Made by a program: the position numbers and the translations under genes
Shown: one piece after another, positions 26,215-36,433 of the stretch
How the letters are laid out: each line of letters opens with the position of its first letter
How positions within the stretch are numbered: position 1 is the stretch's first letter
Notes under the pieces: model-generated
The model's input: only the letters and a program-made list of their open reading frames with translations
What the model was told of the DNA's origin: nothing
Databases searched by the model: none
DNA from: Woeseiaceae bacterium
GTDB taxonomy: Bacteria; Pseudomonadota; Gammaproteobacteria; Steroidobacterales; Woeseiaceae
DNA: 45,863 nucleotides
Direction of reading: 5' to 3'
Assembly: GCA_024640315.1 (NCBI GenBank)
Contig: JAHEFF010000025.1
Coordinates: 1 to 45,863, forward strand

Positions 26215-27738
26215 ATGGCAAACCCTGTGACTGTATTTGTTCCGCGAGAGACTGCAGCAGTGTCGCTCGGCGCTCACGAAGTCGCTGAGAAAATATCGTT
26301 GCTAGATGACGTCAACGTCGTCCGCAACGGATCCTGGGGCGCGAGCTGGCTCGAGCCAATGATTGAGGTCGTTATCGGCGAACAGCGCATCGCCTACGGG
26401 CCGGTTACCGTTAACGATGTCGACAGCCTTGTCGACGCGGATTTTCTAAATGGTGGCGAGCACCCGTTGCGGATTGGCCCGACCACCGAGATCCCTTTCC
26501 TGATCAACCAGGAGCGCTGGACCTTCTGGCGCTGCGGGCTGATTGATCCGCTGTCGATCGAAGACTACCTGGCGCACCAGGGCTTCGCGGGTCTGCAAGC
26601 AGCGTTCAAAAAAGGACCTGGATTTGTCCTGGAGGAAATCAAGGCCTCCGGACTCCGCGGGCGTGGCGGCGCAGGTTTTCCTACCGGCATCAAGTGGCAA
26701 ACTGTTGCAGATGCCGCAGGTGAGCAGAAGTACATTACCTGCAACGCAGACGAAGGTGACAGCGGTACATTTTCGGATCGAATGCTGATGGAAGGCGATC
26801 CATTGCAGCTGATCGAAGGAATGATTATCGCCGGCTTTGCCGTGGGGGCAAGCAAGGGTTACATCTACCTGCGCTCGGAATACCCGTTGACCCATCGCGT
26901 TCTGACGAAAGCACTGGTGGTCGCGCGCGACGCCGGTTGGCTCGGCCCGGATATTCAGGGCAGCGGCTTCGACTTCGACATCGATATTCACCTGGGCGCA
27001 GGCTCCTATGTCTGTGGTGAAGAAACCGCAATGCTTGAGAGCCTCGAGGGCAAAGCAGGCGTTATCCGCTACAAACCGCCGTTGCCCGCCATCAAGGGGC
27101 TGTTTGGAAAGCCGACCGTCGTTAACAATGTTGTCACGCTGGGCTCAGTCCCGCTCATCCTTAAACAGGGAGCAAAGAAATACGCCGATTTCGGCGTGGG
27201 CAGGTCAAAAGGCACCCTCGCCTTTCAACTGGCCGGAAATATCAAGCGCGGAGGCATGGTCGAAAAAGCATTTGGCCTGACTCTACGGGAACTCATTGAA
27301 GATTTCGGTGGCGGCACGGCCAGCGGACGGCCCGTGCGCGCGGTGCAGGTAGGCGGCCCGCTCGGCGCCTACCTGTCGGCAGATCAGCTCGATACGCCCC
27401 TCGACTATGAGGCATTCAGCGACATAGGCGCCATGATCGGACATGGCGGCATTGTGGTTTTCGACGACACCGTTGATATGGCGGCGCAGGCACGCTTCGC
27501 GATGGAATTCTGTGCTGTTGAGTCCTGCGGCAAGTGCACGCCCTGCCGCATCGGCTCGGTCCGCGGCGTCGAGGTCATCGATCGCATCGTGCAGAACGAC
27601 GATCGGGAGAAAAATATGATTCTTCTCAATGATTTATGCAATACCATGATCGACGGCTCCCTATGTGCAATGGGCGGCATGACGCCGTTTCCGGTCCAGA
27701 GTGCGTTAAATTTATTCCCGGAGGACTTCACTAAATGA
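26215..27738 (+). CDS. fdsB: NAD-dependent formate dehydrogenase beta subunit (NuoF-like)
   Basis: A 507-residue flavoprotein. ATG 26215 has GGAG about ten bases upstream and gives MANPVTVFVPRETAAV; the longer frame from 26197 lies within the fdsG end. After a thioredoxin-like N-terminal domain lacking cluster cysteines come the FMN/NADH site SGLRGRGGAGFPTGIKW (about 145-161), GAGSYVCGEETAMLESLEG, and a C-terminal [4Fe-4S] site with ESCGKCTPCRIGS and a later LCNTM cysteine. It is the NAD-reducing subunit. It ends in an ATGA overlap with fdsA. Confidence 0.95.
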   Translation: MANPVTVFVPRETAAVSLGAHEVAEKISLLDDVNVVRNGSWGASWLEPMIEVVIGEQRIAYGPVTVNDVDSLVDADFLNGGEHPLRIGPTTEIPFLINQERWTFWRCGLIDPLSIEDYLAHQGFAGLQAAFKKGPGFVLEEIKASGLRGRGGAGFPTGIKWQTVADAAGEQKYITCNADEGDSGTFSDRMLMEGDPLQLIEGMIIAGFAVGASKGYIYLRSEYPLTHRVLTKALVVARDAGWLGPDIQGSGFDFDIDIHLGAGSYVCGEETAMLESLEGKAGVIRYKPPLPAIKGLFGKPTVVNNVVTLGSVPLILKQGAKKYADFGVGRSKGTLAFQLAGNIKRGGMVEKAFGLTLRELIEDFGGGTASGRPVRAVQVGGPLGAYLSADQLDTPLDYEAFSDIGAMIGHGGIVVFDDTVDMAAQARFAMEFCAVESCGKCTPCRIGSVRGVEVIDRIVQNDDREKNMILLNDLCNTMIDGSLCAMGGMTPFPVQSALNLFPEDFTK

Positions 27739-30569
27739 ATCCGACCAGAGAGACAGATCTCGGCACGCCAGCGAGCGTAAGCCAGGAAACCGTTGAAGTA
27801 GAAATCGACGGGCTCCCCGCCCGCGTTAAGGCCGGCACGACAATATTGCGGGCAGCTCGCGAGTCGGGCGTGGATATTCCGAAGCTATGTGCAACAGACA
27901 ACCTGAAGCCGTTTGGTTCCTGCCGCCTGTGCCTCGTCGAGATCGAGGGTCGCAAGGGCTATCCGGCATCCTGCACAACGCCGGTAGAAGCCGGTATGAA
28001 GATCCGCACACAGACCAGCGCCCTGGCAAGCCTGCGGCGGAACGTGATGGAGCTGTATATCTCCGACCATCCGCTCGATTGTCTGACCTGTTCCGCCAAC
28101 GGCGATTGCGAATTGCAGGACATGGCCGGCGCTGTCGGCCTGCGCGACGTTCGTTACGGATTTGATGGTGAAAATCACCTCGTTGCAGAGATCGACGACA
28201 GCAATCCCTACTTCTCTTTCGACCCGTCAAAATGCATCGTCTGCTCGCGCTGTGTTCGCGCGTGCGACGAAGTTCAGGGAACGTTCGCACTCACGATCGA
28301 AGGTCGTGGATTTGATTCCAAAGTCTCGGCCAGTGTCGGCGAGAACTTCATAGACTCGGAGTGCGTCTCCTGCGGTGCCTGCGTACAGGCCTGCCCTACC
28401 GCTACGCTGATGGAAAAGTCGATTATCGACAACGGCCAGCCGGAGCACAGCGTGCTGACGACCTGCGCCTACTGCGGCGTTGGCTGTTCGTTCAAGGCAG
28501 ATATGAAAGGCGACCAGGTCGTGCGCATGACGCCGCATAAAGATGGCGGCGCCAACCAGGGCCACAGCTGCGTCAAGGGCCGCTTTGCGTGGGGCTATGC
28601 GTCGCATAAAGAACGAGTGCTTGATCCGATGATTCGCGATTCGGTCGACGAGCCGTGGCGCAAAGTTGGTTGGGAAGAGGCGATTCAACACACAGCGAAG
28701 CGTTTCAAGGATATTCAAACGAAATACGGCCGCAAGTCCGTCGGGGGTATTACGTCCTCCCGTTGCACCAACGAAGAAGTTTTTGTCGTACAAAAGCTGG
28801 TGCGTGCTGCGTTCGGTAACAACAACGTCGACACCTGCGCCCGGGTTTGTCATTCCCCTACCGGATACGGACTTAAACAGACACTCGGTACCTCTGCCGG
28901 CACCCAGCCATTCGAGAGCGTCATGGATGCCGATGTCATTATTATTATCGGTGCGAACCCGACCGACGGCCACCCTGTTTTTGCCTCACAAATGAAACGG
29001 CGGCTGCGCGAGGGTGCGAAGCTGATTGTCGTCGACCCTCGCAAGATTGACCTGGTTCGCTCGCCTCACATCGAAGCGGCCTATCACCTGCCGCTGCTGC
29101 CCGGCACCAATGTGCCGATCGTCAACGCACTCGCGCATGTGGCAATCAGTGAAGGGCTGGTGGACGAGGAGTACGTCAGCGAGCGCTGCGACCTGGAATC
29201 GTTTGAGGCCTGGAAGCAGTGCGTGCTGAAGCCTGACAATTCACCCGAGAGTGTGGCCCAAATATCAGGCGTTCCGGCCGACGATATCCGCGGAGCAGCC
29301 AGGCTATACGCCAGCGCAAAAAATGGCGCCATTTATTACGGGCTCGGTGTAACCGAACACAGCCAGGGATCGACGATGGTCATGGGCATGGCGAATCTCG
29401 CGATGGCCACCGGCAACATCGGCCGTTCCGGCGTTGGCGTCAACCCGCTAAGGGGCCAGAACAACGTCCAGGGCTCCTGCGACATGGGCTCGTTTCCGCA
29501 CGAACTGGCGGGCTACCGACCCGTTCAGGACGACGAGGTCCGCGGCTCGTTCGAAAAGGTCTGGGGCGTGAAGATTGACTCGGAACCGGGCTATCGGATT
29601 CCGAATATGTTCGACGCTGCCATTGCGGGCGATTACAAAGGCATGTACATCCAGGGCGAGGACATTGCGCAATCGGATCCGAATACGCAGCACGTTGAGG
29701 CAGCGTTGAGCAATATGGAATGCGTGGTCGTACAGGACCTGTTCCTGAACGAAACAGCGAAATTTGCGCACGTCTTCCTGCCGGGAACGTCGTTCCTTGA
29801 AAAGGACGGCACCTTTATCAACGCGGAACGCAGAATCAACCGCGTGCGCCCTGTCATGAAGCCCCGGCAGGGCAAAGCAGAATGGCTTATCACCCAGGAA
29901 CTGGCACAGGCTCTCGGCTACCCGATGAATTACTCGAGCGAAGCCGAAATCATGGATGAAATCGCGGCACTGACACCAACCTTTAACAACGTGTCGTTCA
30001 AATTTCTCGATGAAGTTGGCAGCGTGCAATGGCCCTGCAACGATGGCGCGCCGATGGGCACGCCCATCATGCATATCGATAATTTCGTGCGCGGCAAGGG
30101 TCTGTTCGTCGAAACCGAATACGTGCCAACCGAGGAACGCACGAACCGCAAGTTCCCCCTGTTGCTGACCACCGGAAGAACGCTGACGCAGTACAACGTT
30201 GGCGCGCAGACACGACGCACGGAAAACGTGGTCTGGTATAAGGAGGACCTGCTCGAAATTCACCCGCACGATGCGGAGACTCGTGGTATCAGCCACGGCG
30301 ACCGGGTGTCGCTAACCAGTCGGAAGGGTGACATTACCCTGGAAGCCAAGATTACCGAGCGCGTTCAGCCGGGAGTCGTTTACACGACCTTCCATGACCC
30401 GGAGACAGGTGCCAACGTCGTTACCACTGAGTATTCGGACTGGGCAACCAGCTGCCCTGAGTACAAGGTGACCGCGGTGCAGGTTGCACCAGCCATGCAT
30501 CGCTCGAAGTGGCAGGAAGGATTCGACGAAAGAGCGAAACAGCAAGGCAAGATACTGGAGACCACCTAG
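27735..30569 (+). CDS. fdsA: NAD-dependent formate dehydrogenase alpha (catalytic) subunit
   Basis: A 944-residue molybdenum enzyme oxidising formate to CO2. The N-terminal part is NuoG-like: [2Fe-2S] Cys52, 63, 66, 80; a His-Cys3 [4Fe-4S] site (His112, Cys116, 119, 125); and two ferredoxin clusters (Cys167/170/173/177 and Cys210/213/216/220). The molybdopterin domain opens with a further [4Fe-4S] site (Cys244, 247, 251, 279). The Mo ligand is Cys372 followed by His373 in CARVCHSPTGYGL, so this is the cysteine, not selenocysteine, form. Full length. Its TAG shares CTAG with the opposing membrane-protein gene. No fdsD follows. Confidence 0.96.
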   Translation: MNPTRETDLGTPASVSQETVEVEIDGLPARVKAGTTILRAARESGVDIPKLCATDNLKPFGSCRLCLVEIEGRKGYPASCTTPVEAGMKIRTQTSALASLRRNVMELYISDHPLDCLTCSANGDCELQDMAGAVGLRDVRYGFDGENHLVAEIDDSNPYFSFDPSKCIVCSRCVRACDEVQGTFALTIEGRGFDSKVSASVGENFIDSECVSCGACVQACPTATLMEKSIIDNGQPEHSVLTTCAYCGVGCSFKADMKGDQVVRMTPHKDGGANQGHSCVKGRFAWGYASHKERVLDPMIRDSVDEPWRKVGWEEAIQHTAKRFKDIQTKYGRKSVGGITSSRCTNEEVFVVQKLVRAAFGNNNVDTCARVCHSPTGYGLKQTLGTSAGTQPFESVMDADVIIIIGANPTDGHPVFASQMKRRLREGAKLIVVDPRKIDLVRSPHIEAAYHLPLLPGTNVPIVNALAHVAISEGLVDEEYVSERCDLESFEAWKQCVLKPDNSPESVAQISGVPADDIRGAARLYASAKNGAIYYGLGVTEHSQGSTMVMGMANLAMATGNIGRSGVGVNPLRGQNNVQGSCDMGSFPHELAGYRPVQDDEVRGSFEKVWGVKIDSEPGYRIPNMFDAAIAGDYKGMYIQGEDIAQSDPNTQHVEAALSNMECVVVQDLFLNETAKFAHVFLPGTSFLEKDGTFINAERRINRVRPVMKPRQGKAEWLITQELAQALGYPMNYSSEAEIMDEIAALTPTFNNVSFKFLDEVGSVQWPCNDGAPMGTPIMHIDNFVRGKGLFVETEYVPTEERTNRKFPLLLTTGRTLTQYNVGAQTRRTENVVWYKEDLLEIHPHDAETRGISHGDRVSLTSRKGDITLEAKITERVQPGVVYTTFHDPETGANVVTTEYSDWATSCPEYKVTAVQVAPAMHRSKWQEGFDERAKQQGKILETT

Positions 30570-31009
30570 CCTGCGAGTTCCTCAGGGGACTCGTCGTGGA
30601 AGAGCCAGTTCTCCAGTGGTGTCTTGATAAAATTTGCAAACACCAGGTATATACCGACGAGCATGACGATGCCCCAGGGCTGTTCGTACTGAACGAACCA
30701 CACCGGCCAAATAAACGCGGTGATCGTGTTCTGAATCGATTCGCCGAGATACTTGAATAGCATTTCGGTGGCGGCCTCACTGAAGAAACCGCTGATACTC
30801 TCTGCCTCGAAAATGTCGACGAAGAACATCCGGATCTCGAGATAAACAAATGTGATGACGAAGCCACAGGCGTAAAGGCCGCCGCCACGCGCACGCCAGA
30901 CAGCACGCACGGAACGGCGAAAGATGGTCAGAACTGCCGAAGGGAACGAGCGCGGCTCGTCTTTAAGCACCATCCCGAGTTGTTTTGCTTCCCGCCCTCG
31001 ATCCGACAT
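30566..31009 (-). CDS. Small membrane protein, unknown function
   Basis: A product of about 147 residues from ATG 31009 (MSDRGREAKQLGMVL). A basic cytoplasmic N-terminus is followed by hydrophobic stretches (LYACGFVITFVYLEIRMFFV; TAFIWPVWFVQ; IVMLVGIYLVFANFI) consistent with about three membrane helices, and an acidic tail HDESPEELAG. The frame is open upstream to TTG 31090, which would add a run of six lysines and overlap the SYLF gene by 41 nt. That longer form is possible, as the SYLF gene lies directly upstream on the same strand. No family recognised. Shares a CTAG stop with fdsA. Confidence 0.65.
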   Translation of the reverse strand: MSDRGREAKQLGMVLKDEPRSFPSAVLTIFRRSVRAVWRARGGGLYACGFVITFVYLEIRMFFVDIFEAESISGFFSEAATEMLFKYLGESIQNTITAFIWPVWFVQYEQPWGIVMLVGIYLVFANFIKTPLENWLFHDESPEELAG

Positions 31010-31049
31010 GCGCGAAACGAAGGACTTTTTTTTCTTCTTCTTATCGCCT

Positions 31050-31595
31050 TTAGCGATCTTTCTGAACCCTCGAGATTTTCGTGCCTTCAAGCGTCAGGTT
31101 GTACATGAGGCCTTTCGCGCCAAAGATGAAGCCGACAACCGGGTCCTTTATGTTTTTAGTGTTGATTTGCTTGCCTGCACCGAGGTCAATCAAAGCAACG
31201 GACCCGTCGATACCCACCTGCCAGCCGGAGCTGGCGCGGAACGCTGCGAGGGACTCTTTCGTCATGAATGCGATGACCATAGATTTTGCCTGGGCACCCA
31301 GTTGCAGACCGAAAGAACCCGAAGTTGTGCGGTAATAGGCGGCGGTGCGACCAGCCACGCGTAATGCGCCTTCACCGGTTTCCGCCCCGACTCCGATACC
31401 CACCTTGATGACCCGCGGGAAAACGAGATAACCGGCGGCCTGCCTGAGGAACACGTCGCCACCGTTGACTTCCTGCTTAAAGGCCGCAATGGCCTCGGCG
31501 ACCTTCGCATCGAGCACTGCCGCAGAATCCGCTGCGCTCGCAGATAGTGGCAGCAAGAATGCCACGGCGATTATCGAATACCAGACTTTTTTCAT
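31050..31595 (-). CDS. SYLF (YSC84) domain lipid-binding protein, exported
   Basis: A 181-residue protein with a cleavable signal peptide (MKKVWYSIIAVAFLLPLSASAA) and a SYLF domain: AAGYLVFPRVIKVGIGVGAETGEGAL, YYRTTSGSFGLQLGAQAKSMVIAFM, SGWQVGIDGSVALIDLGAG and VVGFIFGAKGLMYNLTLEGTKISR. The domain binds membranes or phosphoinositides in eukaryotes; the bacterial periplasmic role is unknown. Same strand as the membrane-protein gene downstream. Confidence 0.9.
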   Translation of the reverse strand: MKKVWYSIIAVAFLLPLSASAADSAAVLDAKVAEAIAAFKQEVNGGDVFLRQAAGYLVFPRVIKVGIGVGAETGEGALRVAGRTAAYYRTTSGSFGLQLGAQAKSMVIAFMTKESLAAFRASSGWQVGIDGSVALIDLGAGKQINTKNIKDPVVGFIFGAKGLMYNLTLEGTKISRVQKDR

Positions 31596-31716
31596 CGTTT
31601 AGGATCCAGGATAATTTATGAGGTAATTGACTAATGATAGCTTACGGAGCCAGCAATAGAGTAGATGTCGCATAATACTCAAAGGTTCCTGAAAGATTGC
31701 TGAATAAAACCTGTTT

Positions 31717-32505
31717 TCAGTCCGCCATGCCGGTCATGTAGGCGCCCAGCATTTCACGAATCGTCACTTGCAGCATGGATGCATCATTTTCAACATATTC
31801 GAGCGTTTCCTCGTCCATATAGGTGTGCTGGGCGAGTTCGAGCTGTATCGCGTGAATGCACTTTGCGGGATCGCCGTAATGTCGAGTGATGTAGCCGCCC
31901 CTGAATCGCCCGTTCAGCACGTTGGACCAGGTTGATGATTCCGCCACCTCTGCTACCGCAAGTGCAAGCTCCGGCGCGCAACTTTGGCCGTCGAATGAGC
32001 CGATATTCAAGTCAGGCAACACACCATCAAACAAAGCCGGCACCGCTGAAGCGATCGAATGTGCATCCCACAACAAGGCGTAGCCGAACCGCTCCCTGAT
32101 CTCGCCAAGCGTTTTCTCGAGCTTTTCGTGATAAGGGCGCCAGTACTGCTCGGTCCGGGAGCCCTGCTCGTCAGCCGAAATAACTTCACCGGCCGCATAA
32201 ATATCGTCGCCGGCAAAGGTCTTCACCGGGCACAGGCCTGTCGCGACCTGCTTGTCGTACAAGGCAGCATCGTCCGCCGGCCGGTTTAGGTCCACAACGT
32301 AGCGCGAGTAGTTGGCGCTAAGAACACTCGCGCCGATTTCGCCTGCAAAACGGTAAAGCCGCCGAACGTGCCAGTCGGTATCCGGCAGCGCGATGCCGGC
32401 CTCTGTCATGCGGTCGCGTTGCCCGGGCATGAGCTCGCGCCCGTCATGCGGAATACTGATGAGCAGGGGTGTGTCGCCTGCTGCGTACGAATATATCGCC
32501 ATCAT
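31717..32505 (-). CDS. hutG: N-formylglutamate deformylase
   Basis: About 262 residues; catalyses N-formylglutamate to glutamate plus formate, the final step when HutF is used. Zinc-site elements in order: LLISIPHDGREL near the start, then ANYSRYVVDLNRPADD, LLWDAHSIASAVP, and IQLELAQHTYMDE. ATG 32505 overlaps the hutH stop as ATGA; an ATG at 32502 immediately follows, and the frame is open eight codons further. Last gene of the hut operon, with 121 bp before the SYLF gene and no strong terminator seen. Confidence 0.92.
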   Translation of the reverse strand: MMAIYSYAAGDTPLLISIPHDGRELMPGQRDRMTEAGIALPDTDWHVRRLYRFAGEIGASVLSANYSRYVVDLNRPADDAALYDKQVATGLCPVKTFAGDDIYAAGEVISADEQGSRTEQYWRPYHEKLEKTLGEIRERFGYALLWDAHSIASAVPALFDGVLPDLNIGSFDGQSCAPELALAVAEVAESSTWSNVLNGRFRGGYITRHYGDPAKCIHAIQLELAQHTYMDEETLEYVENDASMLQVTIREMLGAYMTGMAD

Positions 32506-34022
32506 GCGCTGGGCAGAATTGAGCTGCACTTCGAGAAGAAATGACCTGAGTCGATCAGCGCGGAAACCTCATCAACGTCAATCTTCAACGACCGGTCGCT
32601 TTCAAACTTCGGCGAAAATTCCCGGATTTTTTGGAGTGCTTTCTCAAGAACTTGCGAACTCCGGCGCGGATGATGGAAATCGATCCCCTGAGCAGCCGAT
32701 AACAGTTCGATCGCAACGATACTGTTGACGTTATCGAGCATCGAATGCAGACGGTTGGCAGCGAAAGTTGCCATGCTGACATGGTCTTCCTGGTTAGCCG
32801 AAGTGGGAATACTGTCGACGCTGGCCGGATGGGCGAGCACCTTGCTCTCAGAGGCCAACGCGGCAGCGACTATTTGCACCATCATGAAACCGGAGTTCAG
32901 GCCACTTTCTTCGACGAGGAAGGCCGGCAATCCGGACATGTGCGGATCGACCAGCAAAGCGATGCGGCGTTCGGAAAGCGAGCCTATCTCTGCGATCGAA
33001 AGCGCAAGGTAGTCGGCGGCAAATGCGACAGGTTCGGCATGAAAGTTTCCCCCAGACAGGACCGCGTCATCAAAAACCAGGGGATTGTCTGTCACAGCGT
33101 TGGCTTCTATTTCCAACACGCGGGAGACGTGCCTCAATACGTCCAGGCAGGCTCCCTCGACCTGGGGCTGGCAACGAATCGAATACGGGTCCTGTACACG
33201 ATCGCATTCAAGGTGAGATGCGCGAATGTCGCTGCCACTCAGCAACTCTCGCAGCATGGCGGCAACGTCACGCTGTCCGTCGTGTCCCCTGATGTCCTGG
33301 ATGCGGGCGTCAAACGGTTTGTCGCTTCCTTTGATGGCATCCGTGGACATGGCACCGGCGATCAACGCCGCCGCCATTAAATGTTCCGTACGAAACGTCG
33401 CTGCCAGCGCGATTGCCGTCGATACCTGCGTTCCGTTCAACAACGCAAGACCCTCTTTCGGCGCCAGCCGGACGGGCTTCAGGCCTGCATTTTGCAGTGC
33501 ATCGGCAGCCGTCATCAGCTTGCCACTGACACGAACGTCGCCAATGCCAATCAGGGCGCCAGCCATGTGCGCCAGTGGGGCGAGATCACCGGAAGCGCCG
33601 ACGGATCCTTTGGAAGGGATGACGGGATAGATCTCGTGATTAATCAGCCCGCAGAGAGTCTCCACGAGTAATGGCCGAACGCCGGAGTAGCCCTGGGCCA
33701 GCGCACGGACTTTCAGCAGCATGACAAGACGCACGATCTCGTCAGGCAGCGCATTGCCAACACCGACTGCATGAGAGCGGATCAGATTTTCCTGCAGGTG
33801 ATCCAGCTCATCGTCGCTAACCCTGACGTTCGCCAGCAGACCGAAACCGGTGTTGACGCCATAGACCTGGCCTCCGCTCGCGAGAACTTCCAATATTTTC
33901 GCCCGCGACGCCTCGATACGTGACCTCGCAATATCGCTGATGCTCAGCCGAACCGGCGCCTGCCATACGGCGCGCAGGTTCTTAAGCGTCAGCGCCTGGT
34001 CATTGATCTGCAAATCAGTCAT
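32502..34022 (-). CDS. hutH: Histidine ammonia-lyase
   Basis: A 506-residue enzyme converting histidine to urocanate and ammonia. The self-forming MIO cofactor triad is Ala143-Ser144-Gly145 in [17 protein letters not shown]. The N-terminal [14 protein letters not shown] carries the catalytic Tyr loop, and [15 protein letters not shown] and [12 protein letters not shown] follow. Full length. ATG 34022 overlaps the hutU stop as ATGA, so translation is coupled. Confidence 0.98.
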   Translation of the reverse strand: MTDLQINDQALTLKNLRAVWQAPVRLSISDIARSRIEASRAKILEVLASGGQVYGVNTGFGLLANVRVSDDELDHLQENLIRSHAVGVGNALPDEIVRLVMLLKVRALAQGYSGVRPLLVETLCGLINHEIYPVIPSKGSVGASGDLAPLAHMAGALIGIGDVRVSGKLMTAADALQNAGLKPVRLAPKEGLALLNGTQVSTAIALAATFRTEHLMAAALIAGAMSTDAIKGSDKPFDARIQDIRGHDGQRDVAAMLRELLSGSDIRASHLECDRVQDPYSIRCQPQVEGACLDVLRHVSRVLEIEANAVTDNPLVFDDAVLSGGNFHAEPVAFAADYLALSIAEIGSLSERRIALLVDPHMSGLPAFLVEESGLNSGFMMVQIVAAALASESKVLAHPASVDSIPTSANQEDHVSMATFAANRLHSMLDNVNSIVAIELLSAAQGIDFHHPRRSSQVLEKALQKIREFSPKFESDRSLKIDVDEVSALIDSGHFFSKCSSILPSA

Positions 34023-35689
34023 TGCCTGTCTCCGATCATTGGCAAGTCGAGGTCGTGCTCACGGGCGCAGTCAATTGCCTCTTCGTAACCGGCATCCGCA
34101 TGGCGCATCACACCCGTCGCAGGATCGTTCCAGAGAACCCGACCGATGCGCGCATCTGCCTCTTTCGTGCCGTCGCACACAATCACAAGGCCGGCATGCT
34201 GCGCATATCCCATGCCAACACCGCCACCATGATGGAATGAAACCCAGGTCGCACCGCTGGCAGTATTCAGGAGTGCGTTGAGAATCGGCCAGTCGGACAC
34301 CGCGTCGGACCCATCGCGCATGGACTCCGTTTCCCGATTCGGGCTCGCAACGCTGCCACTATCCAGGTGATCGCGGCCGATGACCACGGGTGCTTTCAGT
34401 TCTCCGCTGCGCACCATCTCGTTGAACGCAAGACCCAGGCGGTCACGCTGCCCCAACCCCACCCAGCAAATGCGCGACGGTAATCCCTGGAACTGGATTC
34501 GCTCGCGAGCCTTATCCAACCAGTTATGCAAGTGCGCGTCGTCCGGAATCAGCTCTTTCACCTTCGCGTCTGTCTTGTATATGTCCTCCGGGTCGCCGGA
34601 AAGCGCGACCCAGCGAAACGGGCCCACACCCCTGCAAAACAGGGGGCGAACGTACGCGGGAACAAAACCGGGAAAATCGAATGCGTTTTCAACACCCTCG
34701 TCAAACGCAACCTGGCGGATGTTGTTACCGTAATCGAAGGTTGGTACACCGGCCGCATTGAATTCGAGCATCGCTTTGACATGATTGGCCATTGACTTCA
34801 CTGCGGCAGCGGCCACTGCGTCCGGATCCGAATGGCGCTTCTCAAGCCATTCGGCCACCGTCCATCCCGCTGGCAGATAGCCATTCGCAGGGTCATGCGC
34901 CGAGGTCTGGTCGGTGAGCGCATCGGGATGGATCCCGCGTTTCAGTAGCTCCGGCAATATTTCGACGGCATTGCCCAGCAAACCGATCGACGTCGGCACA
35001 TTGTCTGAAACCGCCTGCTCGATCATCGACAGCGCCTCGTCAAGTGTGTCCGCGCGTTTGTCCAGGTACCCGGTTTCCAGCCGTTTGTCGATTCGATCGG
35101 ACTGACACTCAACCGCGAGCATCGACGCACCAGCCATCGTCGCCGCGAGCGGCTGGGCCCCACCCATGCCGCCGAGCCCGGCGGTGAGAATCCATTTTCC
35201 GGACAGGTCGCCACCGAAGTGCTGGCGACCCATTTCGGCAAATGTCTCGTAAGTTCCCTGCACGATGCCCTGGCTGCCGATATAGATCCACGAGCCGGCG
35301 GTCATCTGGCCGAACATCATCAAACCCTTCCGATCCAGCTCCCGGAAATGCTCCCAGTTGGCCCAGGCGGGCACGAGGTTGGAATTCGCGATCAGGACGC
35401 GTGGTGCGTCCTCATGAGTCCTGAAGACACCAACGGGTTTGCCGGACTGAATCAGCAGCGTTTCGTTACTTTCCAGTTCGCGAAGCTTGGCAACGATTGC
35501 GTCGAAGCATTCCCAGTTCCGCGCTGCTTTGCCAATTCCGCCGTAGACGACGAGTTCTTCGGGACGTTCGGCCACTTCCGGATCGAGGTTATTCATGATC
35601 ATGCGCAGCGGCGCTTCCGTCAGCCAGCTTTTGGCCGTCAGTTTGGTACCGGTCGGGGCCTTCACAATCCGTGCTTTGCTTTCGTTCAT
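34019..35689 (-). CDS. hutU: Urocanate hydratase
   Basis: A 556-residue NAD-dependent urocanase forming imidazolonepropionate. Recognised by the opening [40 protein letters not shown], the NAD-binding [19 protein letters not shown] (about residue 168) and the C-terminal [20 protein letters not shown]. Full length. An SD (GGAG) precedes the ATG. It follows hutC after 15 bp on the same strand. Confidence 0.98.
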   Translation of the reverse strand: MNESKARIVKAPTGTKLTAKSWLTEAPLRMIMNNLDPEVAERPEELVVYGGIGKAARNWECFDAIVAKLRELESNETLLIQSGKPVGVFRTHEDAPRVLIANSNLVPAWANWEHFRELDRKGLMMFGQMTAGSWIYIGSQGIVQGTYETFAEMGRQHFGGDLSGKWILTAGLGGMGGAQPLAATMAGASMLAVECQSDRIDKRLETGYLDKRADTLDEALSMIEQAVSDNVPTSIGLLGNAVEILPELLKRGIHPDALTDQTSAHDPANGYLPAGWTVAEWLEKRHSDPDAVAAAAVKSMANHVKAMLEFNAAGVPTFDYGNNIRQVAFDEGVENAFDFPGFVPAYVRPLFCRGVGPFRWVALSGDPEDIYKTDAKVKELIPDDAHLHNWLDKARERIQFQGLPSRICWVGLGQRDRLGLAFNEMVRSGELKAPVVIGRDHLDSGSVASPNRETESMRDGSDAVSDWPILNALLNTASGATWVSFHHGGGVGMGYAQHAGLVIVCDGTKEADARIGRVLWNDPATGVMRHADAGYEEAIDCAREHDLDLPMIGDRQ

Positions 35690-35704
35690 TTGTTGCTACT
35701 CCAG

Positions 35705-36433
35705 CTAAAGGGCATCGGCGCCGGGCGGCGCAAAATGGCCCGATAGTTCAAAACGGCTGCCCGGATGACAGAGCCGTGCAAATGTGACGGGGCGTCCGTG
35801 CGCCCAGGTTCTTCGGGTAACGATGAGGCACGGCTCGCCATCTTTCATGTCCAGGCTTCGCCTTGTTGCGACGTCTACCAGGGTTGCGCGCACAACATGT
35901 TCCGCTTCCTGGAGCGGCGAAACCGAACTGAGATAGGCGCTCGGCGTGGTCACCGTGAAGTCCTGTTGCAGGAACTCCGCTGCAAAATCGGGCACAACGT
36001 ATCTATCTTCAAGCTGAATTGGCGTGCCATTTTCAAAGTGAACAAGCCTGACATGCAAAAGTGGCGTGCCTGTTTCGATATGCAACGCGGCCGCCGCATT
36101 CGCATCAGCTGGCGTTTCCTCGTTCTGCAGTACTTCTGCCGAGTGCTCACCACCCCGCAGTGCAATCTCGTCGGCAATATTGCGAACCTCGAGGACGTGC
36201 AATGCCGCCTTGAAATCGGCGACGAATGTGCCGACACCGGCAATTCGCTCGACATAGCCCTCATCATTCAGCTCGCGCAATGCGCGGTTGGCAGTCATGC
36301 GCGATACACCGGTCGAATCGACCAGCTCGTTTTCCGACGGAACGCGGTCACGCGGTCGTAATTCGCCTGACGATATGCGGCGGATTATCAGTTCCTTTAG
36401 CTGCCGGTAGCGGGGAATTGAAGTGCTGGTCAC
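35705..36433 (-). CDS. hutC: Histidine utilisation repressor, GntR/HutC family
   Basis: A 242-residue regulator. An N-terminal winged helix-turn-helix (IPRYRQLKELIIRRI...RVPSENELVDSTGVSRMTANRALRELNDEGYVERIAGVGTFV) is followed by a UTRA effector domain (LHVLEVRNIADEIALRGGEH...). HutC proteins repress hut genes until urocanate binds. The start is a GTG that overlaps the hutF stop as GTGA. The palindrome at 37817-37826 in the hutF-hutI region is its likely operator, so it should repress its own operon and hutI. Confidence 0.95.
   Translation of the reverse strand: MTSTSIPRYRQLKELIIRRISSGELRPRDRVPSENELVDSTGVSRMTANRALRELNDEGYVERIAGVGTFVADFKAALHVLEVRNIADEIALRGGEHSAEVLQNEETPADANAAAALHIETGTPLLHVRLVHFENGTPIQLEDRYVVPDFAAEFLQQDFTVTTPSAYLSSVSPLQEAEHVVRATLVDVATRRSLDMKDGEPCLIVTRRTWAHGRPVTFARLCHPGSRFELSGHFAPPGADAL

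Noticed and set aside
28227..28973. Minus-strand frame within fdsA
   Set aside because: Antisense shadow of a strongly recognised catalytic subunit.
29448..30296. A 282-codon minus-strand frame within fdsA
   Set aside because: Same reason: antisense shadow, no supporting start signal or motif.
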